From Lachnospiraceae bacterium G41 (GTDB taxonomy: Bacteria; Bacillota; Clostridia; Lachnospirales; Lachnospiraceae), in assembly GCA_900100245.1 (NCBI GenBank), contig FNEU01000002.1:62001-126000 (forward strand): a stretch of 64,000 nt of DNA, given 5' to 3'. The translations under genes and the position numbers were made by a program. Below, one piece after another: positions 26,450 to 36,976 of the stretch (the first letter of the stretch is position 1; every line of letters starts with the position of its first letter). Under the pieces are notes generated by a model that did not search any database, was not told the DNA's origin, and worked only from the letters and a program-made list of their open reading frames with translations.

Positions 26450-28187
26450 CGATTCGGTTTTCAGTGTGCTTTATGCGGCAAAAGAGCCAACGGAAGCACA
26501 GTTAAACAAACTAAAGAGTTTCCTTGCCGGAAAATATGACAAAGAAGTTTTCATTGAATGGGTTGAGGACGAGAACGTAACCGACGGTTTCCGTCTCGAA
26601 GTCGGAACTGATGTATACGACTGGACCAATGCCGGAAGACTCGAACAGTTCAAGGAAATGATTAAGAATGTCGGCAAAAAGGCAAGCGCGGATTCGAATA
26701 TCATTCCTCTTATCAAAGAGAATATCAAGGACTGGACTCCGTCCGGCGCACCCGTTGAATTCGGTGTGGTTACCAGTATCGGTGACGGTATTGCGACCGT
26801 TTCGGGACTTAAGACTGCAACCTACGGAGAGATTCTTTTATTCTCCGAAGGTATCAGAGGTATGGTTCTTGATTTAAGAGCCGACGAAATCGGTTGTATT
26901 CTTTTTGACGATACAGATTCCATATGTGAGGGCAGCAGGGTTAAAAGAACAGGCAGAAGTGCCGGCGTTCCCGTAGGAAACAATTTCTTAGGAAGAGTTA
27001 TTAACCCCTTGGGACTCCCCCTCGACGGTCTCGGAGATATCGATTCAGATGATTACAGAGCCATCGAATCACCCGCACCCGGAATCATTGAAAGACAGCC
27101 TGTCGACAAACCCATGGAAACAGGCATCCTTTGTATTGACTCAATGTTCCCTATTGGCCGCGGTCAGAGAGAACTTATCATCGGCGACAGACAGACGGGT
27201 AAAACCGCCATCGCGCTCGATACAATCGTAAACCAGAAGGGTAAGGATGTTATCTGTATCTATGTAGCCATAGGACAGAAAGCCAGCCTTATTTCACAGA
27301 TGGTTACCAATCTTAAAAAGCACGGAGCAATGGACTACACAATCATCGTCAATGCATCCGCATCCGATGCAGCACCTTTCCAGTATATAGCACCTTATTC
27401 GGGCTGCTCGCTGGCTGAGTATTTTATGCATCAGGGTAAGGACGTTCTTATCGTATACGATGATTTGTCAAAGCATGCGATTGCATATAGATCCCTTAGT
27501 CTTTTGCTTGACAGATCTCCCGGACGTGAGGCTTATCCCGGAGACGTATTTTATCTGCATTCAAGACTTCTTGAGAGAGCGGCACATTTAAGTGACGAAC
27601 TCGGCGGAGGTTCAATTACCGCACTTCCCATCGTAGAAACACAGGCAGGCGATGTTGCGGCATACATTCCGACTAACATTATTTCAATTACGGACGGACA
27701 GATTTTCCTTGAAAGCGAACTGTTCTTTGAAGGTCAGAGACCTGCTGTTAACGTCGGTCTTTCGGTTTCGCGTGTCGGCGGCGACGCACAGACGAAGGCT
27801 ATGAAAAAATCCAGCGGCTCGTTAAGACTTGATTTGGCACAGTACAGGGAAATGGAAGTGTTCACACAGTTCTCATCCGATCTTGACGAAGCAACGCAGA
27901 AACAGCTTACCTACGGCCACGGACTTATGTATCTTTTAAGACAGCCGCAGTATAAGCCTTATTCACAGCATGAGCAGGTAATTCTTTTAACGGTTGCATT
28001 AAACAAGTATTTTATGGATGTTCCCGTAAAAGAAATACAGGACGAAATTGTTAAACTTCTTGAATACTTTGAACTTACTCATCCCGATATATGCTCGAGA
28101 ATCGATTCTACGGGACTTATAGAGGATGATGACAAACAGGCAATAATCAATTATGCCAAAGAGTTTAAGGAACAGGGCCGCGAATAA
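26442..28187 (+). CDS. atpA: ATP synthase F1 subunit alpha with an N-terminal delta C-domain
   Basis: Regulatory nucleotide-binding alpha subunit, here 581 residues instead of about 502. Residues from about 88 onward are ordinary alpha: [12 protein letters not shown], the Walker [14 protein letters not shown] near 250, [12 protein letters not shown] near 340 and [13 protein letters not shown]. Residues about 6-75 match the C-terminal domain of subunit delta instead: [16 protein letters not shown] aligns with its EQQLAKI helix, and [19 protein letters not shown] with its GD-VIDGSVRGRLERL end. No separate atpH lies between atpF and this gene, and the delta N-terminal helical domain is absent. 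The ATG at 26442 overlaps atpF; an in-frame ATG at 26418 is less likely. Confidence 0.93.
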   Translation: MYNDSVFSVLYAAKEPTEAQLNKLKSFLAGKYDKEVFIEWVEDENVTDGFRLEVGTDVYDWTNAGRLEQFKEMIKNVGKKASADSNIIPLIKENIKDWTPSGAPVEFGVVTSIGDGIATVSGLKTATYGEILLFSEGIRGMVLDLRADEIGCILFDDTDSICEGSRVKRTGRSAGVPVGNNFLGRVINPLGLPLDGLGDIDSDDYRAIESPAPGIIERQPVDKPMETGILCIDSMFPIGRGQRELIIGDRQTGKTAIALDTIVNQKGKDVICIYVAIGQKASLISQMVTNLKKHGAMDYTIIVNASASDAAPFQYIAPYSGCSLAEYFMHQGKDVLIVYDDLSKHAIAYRSLSLLLDRSPGREAYPGDVFYLHSRLLERAAHLSDELGGGSITALPIVETQAGDVAAYIPTNIISITDGQIFLESELFFEGQRPAVNVGLSVSRVGGDAQTKAMKKSSGSLRLDLAQYREMEVFTQFSSDLDEATQKQLTYGHGLMYLLRQPQYKPYSQHEQVILLTVALNKYFMDVPVKEIQDEIVKLLEYFELTHPDICSRIDSTGLIEDDDKQAIINYAKEFKEQGRE

Positions 28188-28199
28188 GAGGTATTATTT

Positions 28200-29141
28200 A
28201 TGTCGAATATGAAGGAGATAAAAGGTCATATTCAGAGCGTTCGTGATACTCAGAAAATCACCAACGCAATGTACCTTATATCCTCCAACAAAATGAGAAA
28301 GATAAAAAAAGAACTCGACAAGACCAAACCGTACTTTGAGGAAGTGGCCTTAAGCATCAGACGAATCTTCAAGACGGTTAAAAACGTTCATAGTGATTAT
28401 TTTTATCCTGCCGGCAATACGTACGAAATAGAAGGTACGTATGCTTATCTTGTAATAACGGCGGATAAAGGTCTTGCGGGCGCATATAACCAGAATGTCA
28501 TAAAAGAAGCAAGCAAACTTATGACCAAAAAGCATGACAAGCTTCTTTTTGTGGTGGGCGAATACGGAAGAAGATATTTTACTTCCAAAAACGTTCCGAT
28601 TGAAAAGACATTCCTCTATACGGCTCAGAATCCCACACTTGCGAGAGCAAGAGAGATATCGAACCTTTTGCTTGATTTATACGATGATAAAAAAATCTCG
28701 AAGATTTATATTATTTTCACCGATTACGAATCAGGTATGGAAGCAAAGGTCAAAGTAATGAGACTGCTTCCTTTTAACAGATCTGATTTTAAGTTAAGCA
28801 AAAAAGAACTCGAAGAAGAGCAGAAATCCATCAGAGGCTTTGTATGGCCTAAGGGAGATATAGAGTTTTATCCAAACGCAAGAGAAGCGCTTGATAACAT
28901 GATTTCAAGCTATGTAACAGGAATCATTTACGGTGCTTTGGTAGACAGTTTTTGTTCCGAGCAGAGTGCACGTATGAATGCGATGGAATCCGCCAACAGA
29001 AATGCGGAAGAACTCATAGAAAAGCTCACAGTTCAGTACAATCACACGAGACAGGCGGCAATCACTCAGGAGATTACAGAGGTTTCCGCAGGTGCGCGTG
29101 CGAAAAAGAAAAAGAAAGAAAAAGCACTGGCAAGACAATAG
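28200..29141 (+). CDS. atpG: ATP synthase F1 subunit gamma
   Basis: Central rotor shaft. The N-terminus [32 protein letters not shown] and the C-terminus [43 protein letters not shown] are the conserved rotor helices. At 313 residues it is somewhat longer than the common ~290; the extra length lies partly in an Arg/Lys-rich tail. It sits between the alpha fusion and beta genes as in other atp operons. Confidence 0.93.
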   Translation: [313 protein letters not shown]

Positions 29142-29153
29142 TGTTTTTTATAA

Positions 29154-30563
<1,410 letters not shown>

Positions 30564-30566
30564 AGA

Positions 30567-30977
30567 ATGAACAGTTTTTCGCTTCATATTCTTGCCGCAG
30601 AGAGGAACTTTTATGAGGGTGACTGCGTCAGTCTCGTGGTTCCTATTACAGACGGCTCATACGGCATTATGGCTCATCATAAAAACATGGTGGCTGCCAT
30701 AGTTCCCGGCATAATGGAATATTCGCTTCCCGAAGGTGAGAGAGTGGTTGTCTGTGTTTCCCAAGGGATACTTGTTGTGGCCGACAACGACGTAAAGGTA
30801 TTGGTCGATACGGTCGAGACTCCCGAGGAAATAGATGAAAACAGGGCAAAGGCCGCTGCGGAACAGGCCAAGGAGGCCATGCTTCAAAAGAAGAGTATTC
30901 AGGAATACAAATCTGCACAGTTAAGAATTGCCAGAGAAATGAACAGACTTAAGCTTAAAAACAGAAATCAAACTTAA
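30567..30977 (+). CDS. atpC: ATP synthase F1 subunit epsilon
   Basis: Rotor subunit that couples gamma to the c-ring and can inhibit hydrolysis. The 136 residues show an N-terminal beta-sandwich (LHILAAERNFYEGDCVSLVVPITDGSYGIMAHH) and a C-terminal helical hairpin rich in Ala, Lys and Glu (about 85-130). It starts 3 bp after atpD. A strong bidirectional terminator follows, closing the operon. Confidence 0.92.
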   Translation: MNSFSLHILAAERNFYEGDCVSLVVPITDGSYGIMAHHKNMVAAIVPGIMEYSLPEGERVVVCVSQGILVVADNDVKVLVDTVETPEEIDENRAKAAAEQAKEAMLQKKSIQEYKSAQLRIAREMNRLKLKNRNQT

Positions 30978-31018
30978 AAAAAGGTGCCAGGCTCCCAAAG
31001 GGTGCCTGGCTCCGTTTT
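30975..31018 (+). terminator. Bidirectional terminator formed by a GGTGCC-type palindrome, copy 2
   Basis: The core at 30983-31013 folds as GG-T-GCCAGGC-T-CCC, loop AAA, GGG-T-GCCTGGC-T-CC, with three symmetrical T-T mismatches. It is preceded by a run of A and followed by GTTTT, so it can end both the atp operon and the convergent YtxH-like gene. It is homologous to the element at 6660-6694. Confidence 0.8.
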
Positions 31019-31038
31019 ACATATAAACTAAAAGGTGA

Positions 31039-31410
31039 TTAATCTTCTTTTACTTCCTCTACGATATCCTCAACTGCATCTTCAACAGCATCCTTGATAT
31101 CTTCTGCAGATTCAGCAACTTCTTCAGCTACTGAATCGTCGTTCTTTTTCTTCTTTAAACCGTCAATCTTATCCTGTGCTTTTTTCCAGGTATTCTGAGC
31201 GGTCTCTTTAGTCTTTGTTACAGCTTCGCTGGTTTTTTCCTTGATGTTGTCAAGATCCATATAGGAACGTTTTTTGGTTACTGTTCCGTCTTCATTTATA
31301 ATTTCTTCGGTTTTGAAAATTTTGTCTCTGTTCTGATAAACATAATATGCGCCCACACATGCTGCTGCGGCTGTTAACCCTAAAAGAAATCCTTTCGTAG
31401 TTTTCTTCAT
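31039..31410 (-). CDS. YtxH-like small membrane-anchored protein
   Basis: A 123-residue protein with an N-terminal glycine-containing membrane helix (GFLLGLTAAAACVGAYYVY, about residues 7-25) followed by a charged helical region and an acidic tail of alternating Glu, Asp, Ala and Val. This layout is typical of YtxH-domain proteins, often stress-linked, with no defined activity. The longer open frame begins upstream, but the ATG at 31410 has AAAGGAGG correctly placed before it. The gene is convergent with atpC. Its acidic tail is similar in composition to the end of the surface xylanase. Confidence 0.7.
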   Translation of the reverse strand: MKKTTKGFLLGLTAAAACVGAYYVYQNRDKIFKTEEIINEDGTVTKKRSYMDLDNIKEKTSEAVTKTKETAQNTWKKAQDKIDGLKKKKNDDSVAEEVAESAEDIKDAVEDAVEDIVEEVKED

Positions 31411-31507
31411 TTTGAATAACCTCCTTTGTGTTACATATACGGATATTTTACTCTCAAAATCCATAAAAGTAAATAGCAAAGAAACACCAAAAGTAAATAG
31501 AAAAGCA

Positions 31508-31536
31508 TTGAAGAAAGGCAGTGATTATGATAAGAT
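31508..31536 (+). promoter_or_regulatory. Promoter of the tetR-type regulator operon
   Basis: TTGAAG and TAAGAT are separated by 17 bp, 46 bp before the regulator's start codon. The A- and T-rich gap up to the divergent YtxH-like gene is where an operator would sit, but no clear palindrome was recognised. Confidence 0.5.
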
Positions 31537-31581
31537 ATTTTCGACTGCTTTAGTCAATTATTTGCGGGAGAAATCTACGGC

Positions 31582-32193
31582 ATGAATGATAAATTTTTTG
31601 ATCTGAAAAAAGAGAAACAGGATAAAATGATAAATGGTGCAATGCAGGTTTTTGCTTTAAAGGGTTATAAGCTTGCAAGTACCGATGATATGGTTAAGGT
31701 CGCAGGAGTATCAAAAGGTCTTTGGTTCCACTATTTCGTAAACAAGGCCGGTTTATACACTTTTGTGGCCGATTATTGTGTTAAGTACCTTAATATGGAG
31801 CTTGCGGTTAATCTATCTTCGTCTAAGACTGACTATTTTGACATTCTTTATACGATAGAAGAGACCAAGGCCGGCATATCCAAGATCTATCCTTATGCGC
31901 CTTTAATGATTCAGGCTATGGAAGATGAGAATGATGAGGAAATCGCAGAGGTAACAAAATCCAAGATTGAGCCTTATCTTGAAAAGGTAAATGAAGCACT
32001 GTCGGCTTTCGATGAAGGAAAGCTTTCAAAGCATGTCAAAAGAAGTATGCTTGACATGACTGTCGGATATACGATTAAAGGAATCAGGGAAAAAGCATAT
32101 TCAAAGGGAGAGTTTGATGCCGAAAAGTATTTATCGGAATTAAAAGAATACTTTGAAATGATGAAAAATACAGTTTATGTGGACGGGGAATAA
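31582..32193 (+). CDS. TetR/AcrR family transcriptional regulator
   Basis: A 203-residue regulator. The N-terminal helix-turn-helix domain runs from KQDKMINGAMQVFALKGYKLASTDDMVKVAGVSKG to LWFHYFVNKAGLYTFV (about residues 12-62), the usual TetR layout. The C-terminal ligand domain shows no recognisable specificity. It probably controls the following genes (DUF3592-like, clostripain, DUF4317 and others), which follow with spacings of 0-20 bp, and perhaps itself. The inducer is unknown. Confidence 0.88.
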   Translation: MNDKFFDLKKEKQDKMINGAMQVFALKGYKLASTDDMVKVAGVSKGLWFHYFVNKAGLYTFVADYCVKYLNMELAVNLSSSKTDYFDILYTIEETKAGISKIYPYAPLMIQAMEDENDEEIAEVTKSKIEPYLEKVNEALSAFDEGKLSKHVKRSMLDMTVGYTIKGIREKAYSKGEFDAEKYLSELKEYFEMMKNTVYVDGE

Positions 32194-32198
32194 ATCAT

Positions 32199-33092
32199 AT
32201 GGGAAACAAGCTTAACAACAAAAACGTCGGAATGGGCTGCACTATACTCGGCGGCCTTTTCTTACTCGGCGGATTAGTTCTTTTTATACTTTACAATTCG
32301 GTCAATCTGTATGCACAAAAGGCCGATGCGACCATCGTTTCAAAATACAGGGTTGAGTCCGAAGAGGATCCTCACACCGTACTTGAACTTGCCTACAGAG
32401 TGGGCGACGATATGGTCTATGCTACGGATTCGTATTACGGCGAAATAGATGACGATACGGTTAACCTTGATATTTACTATAACGTCAAAGATCCCAAGCA
32501 GATTCTTGATGCGGGCTGGCATTTCGAACCGATTATTCCCGCAGTGTTCGGCGTAATTATCCTTTTAACAGGTCTTTACTACATGGGATATATTTCCTTT
32601 GGATTTGAGCCTGCGAAAAAGCCCGGCGATGATTCATCAGATTGGGATAAAAAGTATTATGAAGCCAAGGAAAAAGCGGAAAACGCACTTATACCTCTTT
32701 TAGGAGTTCTTAGTTTCATCGTCTTCGGCGTATTCCTGGTAATCAAAAAGAGCGGCTGGTGGGCATGGATTTTCGTTGCTGTAGGAGCAATCGGAGTTGT
32801 ATATCTTTTAACAGATCTTATTCCCGCAGCGAATGAATTAAACGCTCTTAGAAGGCTTAAAAAGATTAAGGGCAAAACCGTTTCGGTAGACGATGATTTC
32901 GAAAACTTCGAAAAGGCTCAGAAGGAAAAATCCAAAGGCGGTAAAGCCAAGGCAAAGGAAGAGCCTGTTAAGGAAGAAATCATAAAAGAAGAGCCCAAAG
33001 AAGAGACTGTAGAAATTCCCAAGGAATATGAAGTGGAAGACACTTATGAAATAAAATCTTTGAATACAAAGAAAAATAAAAAGAAGAAATAG
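32199..33092 (+). CDS. DUF3592-like membrane protein
   Basis: A 297-residue protein. It has an N-terminal membrane helix (about 12-33), an external beta-rich segment with DATIVSKYRVESEED and VNLDIYYNVKDPKQIL (about 40-105), and three further helices to about residue 215. The tail is basic then Glu/Lys-rich. The arrangement fits DUF3592 proteins, whose role is not known. It lies 5 bp after the TetR gene, so it is a likely target of that regulator. Confidence 0.6.
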   Translation: MGNKLNNKNVGMGCTILGGLFLLGGLVLFILYNSVNLYAQKADATIVSKYRVESEEDPHTVLELAYRVGDDMVYATDSYYGEIDDDTVNLDIYYNVKDPKQILDAGWHFEPIIPAVFGVIILLTGLYYMGYISFGFEPAKKPGDDSSDWDKKYYEAKEKAENALIPLLGVLSFIVFGVFLVIKKSGWWAWIFVAVGAIGVVYLLTDLIPAANELNALRRLKKIKGKTVSVDDDFENFEKAQKEKSKGGKAKAKEEPVKEEIIKEEPKEETVEIPKEYEVEDTYEIKSLNTKKNKKKK

Positions 33093-33100
33093 GTGTAAAT

Positions 33101-34885
33101 ATGTATTGTGTCAGATGTGGCGATATCATAGATAAAAACGAGCTTGTCTGTGACAAATGCGGGCTTCGTTTTACGGTTGTAAGAGCGGACGGAACAACCG
33201 TCTATATCAATCAGTCCCCAACACCCGTTAAGGGGGCAAAAAAGAAAAAGCAGTTCAGATTCGGATGGATTATCGCACTCGTATCGGTATTATCCGTAGT
33301 AACCGCTTTGGTATTCGGAGCTATTCTTTTAAGCTCCGGTATTTTAATGGGAATTTTAATTTTCTCGGATGATTCGGCTTCTAACCAGGTCGTGGTTAAC
33401 AATCCTGTTACTAACCCCGGTCCTGTCATTTCAACTCCCACGGTAACATATCATAATACGGATACCGAAGAGCAGAATGTGTATTTTTCGAATGCAATCA
33501 GGGACCAGTTTGTAACCTTAAAGGGTGACGGAACGGATACTGTTACGGTAATGGTTTATATGAACGGTTCGGACCTTGAGAGTGAATACGGATATGCTAC
33601 CGAAGATTTAAGAGAGATGTTAAATGCCACACTTTCGGATAACGTTAATGTCGTAATTCAGACAGGCGGTACGAAAAAGTGGAAGACCGACGGCATTTCA
33701 AACAAGCATTCTCAGAGATTCCTCGTAAAAGACAAACACCTTGAGTTAATTGATGATTCTTTGGGACAGCTTGATATCACAGATGAAGATACTTTATGTG
33801 ATTTTATAGTTTATGCTTCAAACAATTATCCCGCAGACAGAAATATACTTATTTTCTGGGATCACGGCGGAGGAGTTGTATACGGCTACGGTGTAGACGA
33901 AAACTTAAACGATCCTTATGCAGCGCTTACGATTGACGAAATCCAAAGAGCCGTAAGAGATTCGGGTGTTAAATTTGAAATGATTGGTTTTGACTCATGC
34001 CTTATGGGCGGACTTGAAACCGCATGTGCACTTTGCGATTATTCGGATTATCTTATAGTATCCGAAGATTTCGAATCGGGCAGCGGATGGGAATATCAGA
34101 ACTGGCTAAGCCTCCTTGGATACAATTCATCCACACCCATGACGGATGTCGCAAAGGTTATCGTAAATGATTTTATTCAGGAGAGTTTATTCGCAGAATC
34201 GGAAGGCGTTCTTGCGTTAATAGATTTAAGATATACGAGACTTCTTTATTCAGCATGGACCGACTTTGCATATGCAAACGAGGACGAGCTTCTTTCATAC
34301 GACTATACAATGAGTATGCAAAGATCCGAGCGTGCTCCCGATTCAATGTTTGAAAAGAACGGCAAAAAGGATATCTGGGACTGGCTTTACTCAGATCCTT
34401 ATACCATGGAAACATACTGCTATGCCGTAGATATCATGGCGCTTGCTTCCACGATGAATACCGACGAATCAAACGCGCTTGCATCTGTAATGAAATCTGC
34501 GGTTCTTTATTGTTCATCCACAGCCGGCGATTCATATATGACCGGACTTTCCGTTACGCTTCCTTACGGCGATTATGACTTTTATGATGAATTAAAAGAC
34601 GTATTCACAAAATGCGGATTTGACAATAAATATCTTTCATTCCTTGCCAAGTTTGCCGATACCGACGATTCCATCACGAATTATGACTGGAGTTCGAGCG
34701 GATTCGAAGGCTGGGATACATATGATGATTCATATTATGACTGGAACGATTATGACTGGAATGATTTTGACTGGGACAGCTACTATGATTCATACTATGA
34801 TTTTGATGATGGTTACTATGACAGTTATGACTATAACAGTTACGACCGTGACTATGATTACTGGGACGAGGATTGGTTATACTAA
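33101..34885 (+). CDS. Membrane-bound clostripain-family (C11) cysteine peptidase with zinc ribbon
   Basis: A 594-residue protein with an unusual layout. Residues 1-25 are a four-Cys zinc ribbon (CVRCGD and CDKCGL). Residues 52-90 are hydrophobic and should cross the membrane. The C11 peptidase domain covers about 145-515, with the catalytic His in FWDHGGG near 252 and the Cys in GFDSCLMGGLE near 300. The last ~60 residues are low-complexity, made mainly of Asp, Tyr and Trp. The peptidase would face outside, with the zinc ribbon in the cytosol. C11 enzymes usually cut after Arg and mature by self-cleavage; the target is unknown. Confidence 0.85.
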   Translation: MYCVRCGDIIDKNELVCDKCGLRFTVVRADGTTVYINQSPTPVKGAKKKKQFRFGWIIALVSVLSVVTALVFGAILLSSGILMGILIFSDDSASNQVVVNNPVTNPGPVISTPTVTYHNTDTEEQNVYFSNAIRDQFVTLKGDGTDTVTVMVYMNGSDLESEYGYATEDLREMLNATLSDNVNVVIQTGGTKKWKTDGISNKHSQRFLVKDKHLELIDDSLGQLDITDEDTLCDFIVYASNNYPADRNILIFWDHGGGVVYGYGVDENLNDPYAALTIDEIQRAVRDSGVKFEMIGFDSCLMGGLETACALCDYSDYLIVSEDFESGSGWEYQNWLSLLGYNSSTPMTDVAKVIVNDFIQESLFAESEGVLALIDLRYTRLLYSAWTDFAYANEDELLSYDYTMSMQRSERAPDSMFEKNGKKDIWDWLYSDPYTMETYCYAVDIMALASTMNTDESNALASVMKSAVLYCSSTAGDSYMTGLSVTLPYGDYDFYDELKDVFTKCGFDNKYLSFLAKFADTDDSITNYDWSSSGFEGWDTYDDSYYDWNDYDWNDFDWDSYYDSYYDFDDGYYDSYDYNSYDRDYDYWDEDWLY

Positions 34886-36034
34886 ATGAACAACAGCGAA
34901 ATACATGAAATAAAAAAGAGACTGAAATTTTGCGACGAGGCTTCTTTTAAGATCGAAACCTGTTATGTCATAGGTTCGGAGAAAAGAATCCGCAGCAAAA
35001 TGAATTCATATCTTACGAATATAGACGACAGCGAGAGACACAAGTATATCGAAATACTTAAAAAAGGTTTATCCGGTGTATTAAACAGAAACCTTTTAAA
35101 TCTGTCGTTTGAAAGAAGCATGGACGGAGAGAATGCACAGAAATTCCTCCTTTCCTTAAGAGACAGCGAACTAAATGATCAGTCTGTAACGGATAAGTAT
35201 TACGAGAAAATCATCAATGCTTATTCAACTGTGGGCAATTATCTTATCATAACGATTTATGATGCTTACGATGTTCCGAGAGAGGGAACGGACGGCTTTT
35301 CACAGGGTGAGTCAGAGGAAGTGTTCAGATATATTTTCTCATGTATCTGTCCGGTCAATCTTGATAAGGGCGCTTTATCCTATCGTGAGGAAGAGAATGA
35401 CTTCGCAGCCAGAATCCGTGACTGGGTTGTGGAAATGCCTGATGTAGGTTTCTTATTTCCTGCATTTAACGACAGAAGCAGCGATGTAAACTCACTCCTT
35501 TATTACTGCAAGGATCCTCTTTTAATTCATCCCGAGATAATAAGCGACTGCCTCGGATGCGTGGAAGAAATGACCAGCGTGGTCGAGAACAGAATCTTTA
35601 AGAACGTGATTGAGGACGTTATAAACGAGGCTCCCGGATACGATACATTCGAGGTGGTAAGAAACGTTCAGGACAATATAAACGAAATGCTCGAAAACAA
35701 AGTCTTCTCAATGGAGCCCACGATTGACAAAAAGGGCGTGACGAAGCTTTTAAGGGATTCGGGCATAAAAGAAGAACACCTCCCTATAGTGGAAAAGAAA
35801 TTTGAAAAAGAACTCGGCGAAGACGGCGAGCTTCATATAGACAGGATTAAAGAAAAAGGCAGAATCGAAGTAAAGGGCGAAAACGTTAAGATATCTGTTA
35901 AGCCCGAGGCTTCATCCTTAGTTGAAATAAGAATGATAGACGGCAGAAAATGCCTGGTTATTCCGATGGATTCCGATATGGAAGTAAACGGAATAATTAA
36001 GAAGATTACCGAGAAATTAAAGGAGGAAGAATAG
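34886..36034 (+). CDS. DUF4317 family protein
   Basis: A 382-residue soluble protein whose opening NNSEIHEIKKRLKF and overall length match DUF4317, a family common in Lachnospiraceae without known function. It includes LLSLRDSELND near residue 88, a LIITIYDAYDVP strand near 118 and a highly charged C-terminal region. Its ATG directly follows the stop codon of the clostripain gene, suggesting coupled translation and a shared process. No catalytic motif is evident. Confidence 0.8.
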   Translation: MNNSEIHEIKKRLKFCDEASFKIETCYVIGSEKRIRSKMNSYLTNIDDSERHKYIEILKKGLSGVLNRNLLNLSFERSMDGENAQKFLLSLRDSELNDQSVTDKYYEKIINAYSTVGNYLIITIYDAYDVPREGTDGFSQGESEEVFRYIFSCICPVNLDKGALSYREEENDFAARIRDWVVEMPDVGFLFPAFNDRSSDVNSLLYYCKDPLLIHPEIISDCLGCVEEMTSVVENRIFKNVIEDVINEAPGYDTFEVVRNVQDNINEMLENKVFSMEPTIDKKGVTKLLRDSGIKEEHLPIVEKKFEKELGEDGELHIDRIKEKGRIEVKGENVKISVKPEASSLVEIRMIDGRKCLVIPMDSDMEVNGIIKKITEKLKEEE

Positions 36035-36163
36035 ATGGGCATCATGTTTATAATTTTAGCCGGAATAATTGGAATACCCGTTATTGTTGCGATTGTAGCT
36101 GCGATTGCATCCGTTATATCTGCTGTAGCTTTTGTGGCAGGTGCAAGAGAGGACGAGGAATAA
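36035..36163 (+). CDS. 42-residue hydrophobic membrane peptide
   Basis: A short open frame starting with ATG behind AGGAGGAAG and ending one base before the next gene's ATG. The product is almost entirely one membrane helix rich in Ile, Ala and Val (about residues 3-35) followed by the charged tail GAREDEE. The good ribosome binding site and the tight fit between two genes argue that it is real. Function unknown; it could be a small regulator or assembly factor for a neighbouring membrane protein. Confidence 0.7.
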   Translation: MGIMFIILAGIIGIPVIVAIVAAIASVISAVAFVAGAREDEE

Positions 36164-36958
36164 ATGTTAAACAAAGAAGATTACGAAGAACCCAGATGCG
36201 TTCTTTGTATGAATCCGAAGAGTCGTATTCCCGTAGACAGAGTCTTGGAAAAATACGATTCGTATATTGAAGATAAAGAATACGAAAGAGCCGAGAGTCA
36301 TATTAGATACTGGCTTGAAGAAGCAAAGGTCGGAGGCGATGAAGCCGGAGAACTTACAATGCTTTCAGAATTAATGGGGCATTTAAGAAAGAACGGGATA
36401 ATCGACGAAGCGGTTTCTGTTGCATCAAGCACAATCGCCAAGGTCGATAAGTTTGGCTTTTCAGACACGATTACAGGTGCTACGGCAATTCTTAATGCAG
36501 GAACGGTTTACAGGGCAGCAGGGAAGAATGCTGACAGCGCAGCCTGCTATGAGAAGGCAGAAAAGGTCTACGAAAAAGAACTTGACGAAAAAGACGACAG
36601 GCTCGGCGGCCTGTACAATAATTTTGCTTCAGCTTTAACCGAACTTGGCGAATACGAAAAGGCTGAGGAAAAGTATTTAAAGGCTCTTAAAATAATGGAT
36701 GGCACGAAAAACGGAAAGCTTGAATGTGCCATTACATATCTTAACTTAGCAGACCTTTATGAGAAGAGAGACGGCAGTGAAAAAGCCGAAAGCCACATAG
36801 ATGAAATGCTTGAAAAAGCATATAATCTTTTGACCGATGACTCGGTTGAAAAAAATGCTTATTATGAATTTGTACTTGATAAATGCATACCCGCATATGA
36901 CCATTTTGGTCAATTCATAAGGAGCGCGGAATTAAAATCAAGGATTGGAATTAAGTAG
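36164..36958 (+). CDS. Tetratricopeptide repeat protein
   Basis: A 264-residue TPR protein. After an N-terminal segment with RCVLCMNPKSRIP, several TPR-like pairs appear: AILNAGTVYRAAGKNADSAACYEKAEKVYEK, LYNNFASALTELGEYEKAEEKYLKALKIM and TYLNLADLYEKRDGSEKAESHIDEML (residues about 105-215 for these three). It is probably a protein-protein scaffold. The ATG abuts the stop of the small membrane peptide, and a DUF4037 gene follows 18 bp later. Confidence 0.85.
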   Translation: MLNKEDYEEPRCVLCMNPKSRIPVDRVLEKYDSYIEDKEYERAESHIRYWLEEAKVGGDEAGELTMLSELMGHLRKNGIIDEAVSVASSTIAKVDKFGFSDTITGATAILNAGTVYRAAGKNADSAACYEKAEKVYEKELDEKDDRLGGLYNNFASALTELGEYEKAEEKYLKALKIMDGTKNGKLECAITYLNLADLYEKRDGSEKAESHIDEMLEKAYNLLTDDSVEKNAYYEFVLDKCIPAYDHFGQFIRSAELKSRIGIK

Positions 36959-36976
36959 GATTTAAAGGAAATTTAG

